Assembly (NCBI GenBank): GCA_010279815.1 | Contig: QEOQ01000573.1 | Span: 202,145 to 266,144 of the forward strand | Reading direction: 5' to 3' | DNA from: Brachionus plicatilis | Lineage: Eukaryota > Rotifera > Eurotatoria > Ploima > Brachionidae | DNA: 64,000 nt | Shown: piece after piece, positions 1-9,300 of the stretch | Position numbering within the stretch: position 1 is the first letter of the stretch | How the letters are laid out: every line of letters starts with the position of its first letter | Program-made: the position numbers and the translations under genes | The notes under the pieces: generated by a model | What the model saw: the letters and a program-made list of their open reading frames with translations, nothing else | Told to the model about the DNA's origin: nothing | The model's database searches: none

Positions 1-93
1 TTACTCTAAAATAATAGTAAATTTTAATACTATTTTTAAATTTTAATTTTTGAGTAAAAAATTTTCCAGATGGATTTAAAAATAAAAAAAAAC

Positions 94-1132
94 CTTTTAT
101 AATTTCATCTGAGTCGACTGAAGCTAAAAATTTTGAATCATGGGATATTTTGATTAAAACAATGGCAGACTTGTGCTCGTTCAAATCCTCTTGATTAAGT
201 GTAACATAGGGTTGACTAATTGCTTTAGATGGGTCCCCTTCCTGCACAATCTCCGGTTTAATCACAAGCTTTTCATAACTATTATCAACATTCGAATCAT
301 CATTAATTATTTCATTAGCTATGGCGTTTAAATTTTTTGTATCTCTACTTTTAGAAAGTTTATTATTTTTTAAATGTTTAAAAAGTCCAATCAATCCACC
401 GCTTGATTTTGTAGCTACAGTCTGATTTTTGAACTCGAATTCGTCGTTTAGCTCCGTTTGTAAATAGTCACGTGAGAACGAGTCATAATCAGTGGGAACA
501 TCCTGATTAAGCGAACACTTGGACCAAAATGCATCCTCGTCATAGTTTAGCAAACGAGGCAGCTGAATTGACTGGAAAATAATTGCCAAAAAATTTTGCA
601 ATGAAACCATGAATGTGTCAATCCAATTTTTGCTAAAATAAATGCTGAACTGGGCTGAATCCTCGGGATTTTTTGTAAATGGCAAACAAAACCATTCTTT
701 CCACTCATTCTGGCACTGAAGTTTAGAAACGTAATTTTCAAAAAATTCAACAACTTTATCTAGCTTGTTTGTTTGAGCAGCGTGAACAAGATAATAGCGT
801 AGCAGGAATAGTTCGTATTTACGCGATATGGCATGAGCAGTGCCGATTTTTAATGAAATCCGAGTGAAATATTTCTGGTCTAGAAAGGTCCACAAATCAA
901 GTAGATTTGCCAGATCGTATTGATAAATAAAAGACAGCAACAGTTCAGTTATTTTTTCCGGGCGGAATGATTTTTCTTTGTCCGATTTTAGGTCGTATTC
1001 AAAGGTTTTAAGTGACGAGCTAAAGCCTCGGAATAAAAGATACTCTTTGACTAGGTCGTCCAAAAAGCCGATCGAACATGGACTGTTCGATCCGGATAAA
1101 GAAGAATTTTGAAAAAAAATTTGACTCTCCAT
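94..1132 (-). CDS. WDR91: WDR91, first coding exon (partial; continues off the left edge)
   Basis: WDR91 works with WDR81 and RAB7 on endosomes, where it limits PI3-kinase activity during early-to-late endosome conversion. The minus-strand frame opens at the ATG at 1130-1132 and runs 346 codons without a stop. The N-terminal part matches the family closely: a LisH-like stretch (DDLVKEYLLFRGF), then DKEKSFRPEKI, a run reading YDLANLLDLW, EWKEWFCLPF, and WIDTFMVSLQNFL, followed by a low-complexity linker and the start of the first WD blade (SVDSDEIIK). A splice donor (G|GT) at 93-92 falls exactly where the family continues with Val-Trp, so the exon should end at 94 in phase 1. The WD40 propeller exons lie outside the window. 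The frame stays open to base 1 only because of an AT-rich read-through into the intron. Identification is by remembered family similarity; I am confident. Confidence 0.9.
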
Positions 1133-2484
1133 TATTTTGAAAATTTAATTTAAATTTATCTCTATATGAAGGCATTTTAGGCAAAAACAACAAAAAAGGT
1201 TCACGTGATCTTCTAAAAGATAAAATTTTGTCAATGAAGAAAAATCTCACTAGAATACTTTTTTGGTTTAAATAAATAAATAAATTTTTTTTTGAAGATG
1301 GTCAAAATTGTCAATTTGGGCAATTTGGAATAAAAAGTCAAAGGATTATTATTAAATGGGCATTTATATTAATTATTTGGGTGTAAAAATAAATATTTTT
1401 TGGGTATTTATTTTTTGTAAAAATTATTGAAAAAGAAATTAAAACTGTGTACATAAAAATTATTGTCGAGTATTATAGAAATGATTATTGAGTTGTTAAA
1501 AAATTATTATAGGGTATAAGAAAAATTCGAACTCTTGAAAATAAAAATCCAAAATCCTCGGTTTTTTAATTTGAACTTACTACTAATCCAAAACGATGGA
1601 AAACTCTATCTTTATCAATAGTTCCTACAATTAGTATAGGGAGCCCTTACCAAGCTATGAAAATAAGTAGACATCGAATTATTATTTAATAATAATAATA
1701 TTCAATAATCAAATATAAAAATATCAAAGTCAATTTATCACATTTTTTTAGAAATATTTTCTATCTATATTTAAATTTTTAACTATATTTTCTGTAAATT
1801 ATTTTCTATTTATCTTATTCTTTACCTATTATGTTCTTTATAATCTTATGTAATATCTGTAATGTCTCGATAAATTCTTTTTTTTAAATCAATTTTATTA
1901 TGTACCTATATATGTAATTACTCATCTCTTCTTAGTTTTTTATACTTTTGTACCATTATATAATTTATTTTTAATTTATTTCATATTAATGACAAATTTT
2001 TTGAATTACTATAAATCTTCTTAACAAATCAATCTGTATAATCTCTCTTATTCGTCTTGTACCTCAGTTTCGCCTCTGTAACTTTCATTTTAGTTTCTTA
2101 ATTTATCTCTCGATTTTTGCGCGATTAGCTATCATAGATGGCCTCCGGGTAAGCCATCTCCGCAAGCTCGCTTGCTGTAGCTTTTTATTATTATTATTTT
2201 TATTTATATTTTTTAGCTCTAATTAAAATATTAATTTATTTTTCATTCAATTTAAAAATTAAAATTTTTTTAAATTTTTTTTAGCATTTAAAGGCCCATT
2301 TTTTTTAAACGTTAAAGACCAAAGAGATACAAAAAAAATACCCTAAAATAAGATTAAGATTATTAAATTAAGCTTTTTAAATTAAGATTATTTTATCAAG
2401 AAAAAAAAATTTGTAATTTTTATCTAATTTTTTTTAAAATTAATAGCACACAATCAAATGTGTGTTTCTAAGGGTTAATATTGT
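1133..2484. other. AT-rich non-coding stretch, upstream of WDR91
   Basis: No supportable gene. It should contain the WDR91 promoter, but I see no clear core element. From about 1560 it looks like the decayed 3-prime end of a retroelement: pyrimidine-rich sequence ending at 2162-2175 in a GCAAGC/GCTTGC stem, followed by a (TTA)n/(TTTA)n tail. Confidence 0.4.
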
Positions 2485-2504
2485 GGGTTAGGGTTAGGGT
2501 TAGG
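2485..2504 (+). repeat. Interstitial TTAGGG telomere-type repeat, about 3.3 units
   Basis: The tract reads GGG followed by TTAGGG units without interruption and is preceded by TTGT. It sits next to the 71-nt direct repeat that flanks the LINE fragment. It is far too short to be a telomere; a repaired break or a retroelement junction is more likely. Confidence 0.8.
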
Positions 2505-2511
2505 TAAATTA

Positions 2512-2582
2512 ATTTAAGTAGAATTTGAAATGTAAATGTTTTGGTGGCTTCGAATAAAAGCTCTGGCGTTTTTTGAATTTTT
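2512..2582 (+). repeat. Left copy of a 71-nt direct repeat flanking a LINE fragment
   Basis: The segment containing TTTTGGTGGCTTCGAATAAA recurs at 4652-4722 with a single difference that I can see. It is itself a piece of the dispersed repeat that ends in GTACCAAAATTCACAA. The two copies bracket the LINE fragment, so this may be a long target-site duplication. Confidence 0.75.
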
Positions 2583-2596
2583 TTTTTGTTTTACTA

Positions 2597-4210
2597 TTTA
2601 TTTATTTATTTATTTAATTCAAATTAACCTCCATTAGGAGAAGTAAAATAAAAAATTAAAGTTTTGCATAAAAATAAAAAGAAAGTAAAATAAAATACAG
2701 ATAAAAGTAGAAAAAGAAAAAGATACAGTTATTTATAGAAATCCCCCTGGACCAGAAGGAGGGAACTGACTTAATTTGGTTTTATTAATTCATTAAGAAG
2801 TATTTGAAAAGATTTGAATCTTAAGTTATTCAAACAAAGCTCAATAGAGTCCGAGATTCCGTCATGTAAGTAAAAATGACGCTTAAGATCCAATTTAAGC
2901 TGACCAATACTATTTAGTATTGTATCGAGGTTTTTATTAGTGAACTGCATCAAACGCTTGAGATCATTACCAAAGGAGAGGGCAGAACAAATTTTGTTCA
3001 TTGAAATGTTATTACATAAGTATTTAAATATTTGTGAAGATAAGTGGTTAAATCCAATTGAACTGATAAAGGACATCTTAGAAAAAAGATAAAGTTGTTC
3101 AATCTTAAAGAGTCTAAGAACTTTTAGTATACCAGACATGTGACAATTAGATTTTAGCTTGAACATTTGTCTAACAAGATTGTTTTGATTTATGTTTAGA
3201 GTTTTGAGTGTTTTGTTGTCCAATGTTAAGTTTTCAAGACCATAAGTGAATTGTGAAAGGCAAAATGTTTTGTAAATAAAACTTTTTAAAGAAGGGGAAG
3301 CATGGCTCATCTTATTTAACAAAAAAGAGGTTGAGAAGAATGACTTTTGTACTTGAGTGAATTTGTCCAGTGCAAAAGAATTGAAGTTTATGTCTGAGTT
3401 GATAACAAATCCTAGATACTCAATGTTATCAACTTTACTCAGTTTTTTACCACTCAAAGTGAAGTCGCAGTTAAAGAGAATAGGACCAAATGTAATTATT
3501 TTAGATTTGATTGGGTTAAATTTAAGTCTCCATTTTAAACCATAGCTACTACAGATATCCAGTAAAATTTGGAGATGACTATCGACTGGGCTAATAAGAA
3601 TTATGTCATCTGCATAAACAATTATTGAAATATTTAGGTTATTAAAAATGCCGCCCAAGTTCTTTTCTAAGCATTCTTCGATTAGATCATTTATGAAGAT
3701 ATTAAACAGGAATGGGGATAAGATGCCACCCTGCTTTACCCCACATTCAATTTGGAAAACATCAGATAGATTAGCATCAAGACAGATTACAGCTTTGGCT
3801 GAATCATAGTATTTTTTTAAAAGTATCCAAAGACAAATGTCCATTTTTGGAAGCAGCTTAAAGAAAAGTCCATCTCTCCAAACCTTGTCGAAGGCCTTTT
3901 CAGCATCAAGAGAGGCAATCTTGACACCCGATCCTTTCGACACGTAATTCAGTATGGTTTCTTTAACCACAAAAAAGGCGTGATTACATTAGGTTTTCTT
4001 TCTAAAACCGAATTGGTTGTTACTAACTTTATAAAGCTCAGGTGAGTTGTAAAGGATTAATTTTTCTAAGATTTGGGCTAAACAGTTCGATATAGAAATT
4101 GGTCTAACATTATTCAGGTCAGAACTATTTTTTGAATGGTCTTTTAGGATTGGGCTAATCTTAGAGATGTTAAATCCGGATGGAATATAGTTAAGGTATT
4201 TATGTACCAA
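2597..4210 (-). pseudogene. Non-LTR retrotransposon (LINE) reverse transcriptase, 5-prime truncated and frameshifted
   Basis: Two minus-strand frames carry one reverse transcriptase. The upstream frame (4210-3989) has the fingers region with NNVRPISISNCLAQILEK and ends after FGFRKK. The downstream frame (3970-2771, 399 codons) has DAEKAFDKVW, GVKQGGILSPFLFNIFINDL and the catalytic YADDI, then a thumb and a C-terminal region. A frame change at about 3971-3988 separates the fingers from the palm, so no single product is encoded. No endonuclease domain is present, which indicates 5-prime truncation. The 3-prime end shows a small CTCC/GGAG hairpin (2629-2640) followed by an (AAAT)n tail at 2597-2617. 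The clade cannot be fixed by eye. The element is dead. Confidence 0.85.
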
Positions 4211-4211
4211 A

Positions 4212-4466
4212 CTATACTATATCAGTACAAAAAATGTATTTTGTCAGTCCCTGATCGTAACAATTTTTACAAATCGATTTGAAAACCTTCTTCCCTAGAC
4301 AAAGACCACATGTAAATAGATTGAATTTGTCACAAGGAAAGTTCAATTTTTTTCCATTATATAAAATAATTTGACACTTTTTTTTGCAGATGAATCCATG
4401 TCAAAGCTTTCTAACTGCTTTCTCATTTATCTGAGGTTCAGCAAAGCTTTTTAGTCCAACTTTCTC
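4212..4466 (-). pseudogene. Cysteine-rich coding remnant next to the LINE fragment
   Basis: The minus-strand frame ending in a stop at 4212-4214 reads a cysteine-rich segment with two CxxC pairs (CGLCLG and CKNC) and further single cysteines, resembling a zinc-binding fold. An in-frame stop lies upstream of it, after AVRKL, so the reading frame is broken. It lies just 5-prime of the LINE RT on the same strand. It could be part of a transposon protein or a captured host fragment. I do not recognise it. Confidence 0.35.
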
Positions 4467-4651
4467 TTAAAATAAATTTTGTTTCTAAGTCTTGTCTCTT
4501 CGATTTCATCTTCATAATCATTATCATCGCCATCAGAGACTACTGATTGGGGGTTTCATCCGCATTTTCAAGAAGTGTAAGGTCAACGGCTTATAAGACA
4601 GCTTTTCGTTGAGACATGGTTCATAAAATTGTGATTTATAAAGGGAATTAT

Positions 4652-4905
4652 TTAATTTAAGTAGGATTTGAAATGTAAATGTTTTGGTGGCTTCGAATAA
4701 AAGCTCTGGCGTTTTTTGAATTTTGTTTTTGCTTTTTGTACTAAAATTCACAATATAGTGAATTTTGCAGAATTCTGCAGAATCAGTATATTGGTGATAC
4801 AAAGAATGTATCAGTTGCTACAATTTGCAGAACTTGATTTGGTCCGTCAGAACTTAGGCTTTGGTTTTTTTAATATTTTTTATGTACCAAAATTCACAAT
4901 GCCAA
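4652..4905 (+). repeat. Right direct-repeat copy plus a full unit of the dispersed GTACCAAAATTCAC repeat
   Basis: 4652-4722 is the partner of 2512-2582. It continues into a roughly 150-bp unit that contains ATATTGGTGATAC, TATCAGTTGCTACAATTT and a GTACCAAAATTCACAATGCC end. Related units occur at 12405-12875. No coding capacity; likely a miniature or foldback element. Confidence 0.7.
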
Positions 4906-6322
4906 GAAAAGTGGATTTATTCGATCTGACTTAATTTTACCATAGACGGGAGCTCAGGTCGATTTTTTCTTATGGTGGCGACTTAAGTTGTCTTAAGTTT
5001 GATCAAAATTTGAACTTGTCTCAAAACCATCAATTGAACTTTTTTATGCAACAATTGATCAAAATCTCAAAAAAAATTTTTTTAAATTAAAAAATCTTGA
5101 TTGATTCTTCCAAAATCTTTAATTAAAATCCACATTTAGTTATCCAAATTCAGCTCAAAAAAAAACTTTAAATAATATCCAATGTTAAATTTTGAATTTT
5201 GAAACAAAGCTAAATTTTGAATTGCAAAATTTCAAAATATTAATTAATATTAATATTTAAAAAATTCATAAAAGTTTAGTCTTTTATTATTTAAAAATGA
5301 GATAAATGGTTCGCCACAAACCAAAAACTTTTTAACACAAATCACTACAAATCACAATTTTTTTGTGCCGAATTCAAAAAAAAAAAGAATTTTTACATAT
5401 TTAGCCAAATAACTGTTTAACAAAAATTTTTTCAAATAGTGTTTATAAAATTATATTTAAAAAAAATTAAATATTAATTTAACAAAATAATTAAATTGAA
5501 ATCTATTTTATGAAATGGAATTTTGATCTCCAAAAATTCGGAAATTTTTCTTTATTACGTAAAATCATAGGCATTTTATTATCTAAAATATTTAGTGGCA
5601 GTTTTAATAGATATTAAAAAAAAATTTTCTTAGAAGTTTTTTTTTTTTATTGTGTTGACCAGTTTTGAAAATTTATGAAAAAATTTGTGCTTCGAAGTTT
5701 TTTATTTGTGGAAAGAATTTTTTGTCTTAATCTAGTTATTTTTGTGCTGAAAATTTTTTCTTTGTGGCGAAAAGTTTTTGATTTGTGGGGACTAGGTAGG
5801 CCCTTAAAAAATTGATAAAAAATATTTTTTTTTTAATATAAATTTTAAAATTTTGATTAGAAATTTACATTTGATCACTAACTTCAATTTTCTTTTTTTA
5901 TTCATTTATTAAGTTATCAAATTTGTCAAAAAAAATGTAAAAAATAGTCAGAATTATGTTAAGAAAAATTTTAAAAATAACAAAAATGGCATTCTGATAA
6001 TTCGAGTGTTAAATGTTTAAAATTTAAAAATTTTTTTTTAGAGAACTAACACCACATCTTAAAATTAAAATAAAAAAAAATCAACAGATTAGATCGGAAT
6101 TTATTTTATTTGTATATCGAGAAAATTTTTGTTTCTTTAAATTAAAACAATATAATAATTAACAAATAATTAAAATGTTTAAAATTGTTTTTAAAGGCTT
6201 TAACATATTAAATAAAAAAAAATAATCATAATAATACTATATATACACACATACTCACACTGGTTGCAGTCACTCGGAAAGAAGTATTAATACTGTGAAG
6301 AAAAAAAAAAAAGAACTGACAA
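4906..6322. other. AT-rich repeat-derived spacer
   Basis: No gene seen. Much of 5040-5895 resembles 54860-55278, and its right end (near 5870-5895) carries the TTGATCA..AACTTCAATTT terminus of the miniature-element family described at 7083-7617. 6190-6310 would hold the 3-prime UTR of the DEAF1-like gene. Confidence 0.45.
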
Positions 6323-9300
6323 CTACTGACAACTGTTTGTTTTTTCTTTGAAAAAGTCATCGTCGTCGTCGTCGTCGTCATCATCGCGAACACAATGGGG
6401 CTCACCGTTAGCTTCGGACTCGTCAACCAGCTGCTCACCGTTCTCGTTCAAATCGGCCTCTTCGTCATCGTAGCACTCATCTACGAACTCGTTGTCGTAC
6501 TGGCAATCATAGCTCTCGCTGTACTGTTGTGTGCTGGACAATTTTCTCTTTCGACTCGAGTGTGTCATGGACGAGGACGAGGACGACGTCGACATGAACG
6601 AATCGGGCTGAGCGCTGCTCGACGTTTGCAGCAGCTTTTCGATCAACAATCTACGATTGACTTCGCTCTCTTTGCGCTGAATCTCAATCTGAGACTGTAA
6701 ATTTTTAGCTTGACTTATCATCTCTTGGGCCATCTTTTAAAACAAAATAATTCAATTTTTATTACAGCACTGCAGAGTTATTTAAAAGTCACAAGTCTCA
6801 AGTCAAGTCCAAGTCCGGACAATTTATATGCTCTTGGGTTGTCTAATGCAATGGATTTGCCATTTATCAGAATATTGTTGCAATTTTAGCATAAATTTCT
6901 TCTTCAGTATTCAAAATTTTAAAGCCTGGACTTGAAATTTTTTTTCGAAAAAAAAATTCAAGTCTTTGATCGGACTTTTGAAAAAAAAAAAAAAAGTCCG
7001 GACTTGAACTTTTTTTTTAATGACTTGGACTGCTATACAGCACTGCTATAATAACAGAATTTTACCATAATTAGTAAAAAAAGGGCAAATTGGAGTTTTA
7101 GATCAAGATCAAAAGATCAAAATATAAATTTTAATATTTTTTTTAAATAAATTTTTTAGAAAGCAATTACTTGACATGTCATGTAAAGTTTATTTCCATA
7201 TTTAAAATTTTAAAATATCTCTTTTTATTGAACTTAAATAGGTTTAAATTATTTAATTGATTTTAATGAAAACTTACTTATAAAGACAAAAAAATTTACT
7301 GTTTTAAAATTTAAAAATTTATTTAAGTTGAAAAATAAAATTATTTCAGTTTGAATGAATGGATATAAAAGTTATAAATTTGAATTTGTGAATTAAACTT
7401 AACCTGAATTATTTAAATTATTGATTGTTTTTGTTAAATTAATTAGAGATCAATCATTTTTATGTTAATTTGATAATGAAACATTATTAGACATAATATG
7501 TGTAGTAATGTTTAGTATTTATTTCTTGAAAATTATTAAAATCATTAGATTAATTAAGTTTTAAAATTTTAAATGATCGTTTTGATCTTAAAATTTTATC
7601 TGAAACTTCAATTTGTCAAAAAAAGAGCCAAATTTTGAGAACATTTATTTTTCAAGAAAATTTTTTTTTTAAATTTGTTAAATTAAGTTTATTGATTTCT
7701 ATAATGGTCGACCCTCCATATGAAATCTTCTAAATGACGAATAAGGACCGATTCTTTATAAAGGAAAATGATTGCTAATTTTCTCTGATATAATGAACCC
7801 TTTTATAACGAAATTTCGACTAGTAAAACTAATAAAAATCGAGTAATATTTTTCTTAAGAAAAAAGCCTTTATTTAACGAATTAAAATTAGTAAATCTTC
7901 ATGTAACCATGCTGTCTTTGCTCTAAAAGAAACAATATTAAATAGAATACAAAAAAAAAAAACAAAGCAGTTTATGCTGTAGCAATAGATGCTAGTAAAG
8001 CTTTCGACAAAATAAATAGAAAAAATCTATTCCTTACGATTATTGGAAAAATCAAACCGCTAATATGGGTAAGTCTAAAAAATCATTATAGGTGTTCGCT
8101 GGCATTCGTAGAAAAAGAAGGTAAAATATTAAAAATCTTTGAGACAACAATTGGTGTAAGGCAAAATGGTGTCACCTAAACTTTTTGCAATTTAAATTGA
8201 AGAACCGGTTGAGTTAGTAGAAAAAGAAGACCTTGGAATCAAAATTCAAGATCTCCAAATTGGAATAATCCATGACAGAATTCTCAAAACCAAAATTAAA
8301 ATCCAGCTTTACAAAACATACTGTCGACCTATCTTATTCTACGGTTGTGAAGCTCTAAAAATTAATCAAATAGACGAAAGAAAGCTAAAAACAACTAAAG
8401 GAATCAAAATAAAAAGAATTATGGGTCTTGGAAAGAGAGCCAAAACATCCAAACTAATGCATGCCCTAGAAATAGAAACAACCGAAATGATGCTACTAAA
8501 AAGAAAACTACATTTTGTGAAAAGGCTGTTGGTCAATAAATTTAAAAGAGAACTTGTCGGTTGTCTATTACAAGCATCAAGACAAAACGGGAAAATTACT
8601 AGTAAGAAATCGGTCCTAAGTGAACTAAACGAAATACTTGGAAGTGAAAATAAAGTCATAGAAAACTTAGAAGATAGTGAAAAAAAAATAAATGATAAAA
8701 TCAAAGAAATTTCCTTGAAGAACCAAATTAAAGCTAAGTAAAATAATTTTTTTTTAATTTAATAATAAACTGATAATTTTGAAAAATTAGAAAATTTTTA
8801 ACATAAAAATCAAATAAAAGTTTAATTAGTTCAAAACAATGTTTAAAAAACTTAACATTTAGTGCTGTTTCTATCAATATTCGATCTATCCTGCAAAATA
8901 TAAGATTTTTTAAATATTTTGCTTTTGTTTAGGTTTAACAAGTCTTGTTGAAAAATGTATAACATTTATTTTTTAAACTGTAAATAATAACTGTAATAAA
9001 TTCATATAAAAAGTGGTTTTCTAAATAATAAAACATATTTTGCAACAGTTTTTGCTCTAAACTTCACCACTGCAATAAAGCCACGACGTATTGACCGAGT
9101 GTCCCAAATTAAACTGAGTTTAAAAAAAAAGGAGCTTCGGATTGAACCGCTAATTTAGTTTATTTCAATTTTCAAGTGTAAATATAAAAAAAACTTTAAA
9201 ATAAAAATAAACTTAAATAATGGCAAAATGAAAATAATTTTACATTTTTACATTTTCATATTTTTAGATTTTTTGTGCAATATTTCAGAAAATAAAAAAA

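Noticed and set aside
6395..6700. Plus-strand 101-codon hydrophobic ORF
   Set aside because: Shadow of DEAF1 exon 2; the hydrophobic look comes from antisense of acidic and Ser codons.
6323..6733. Stand-alone 136-aa acidic protein starting at 6733
   Set aside because: The Met is directly after a splice acceptor and joins in frame to DEAF1 exon 1, matching the family coiled-coil.
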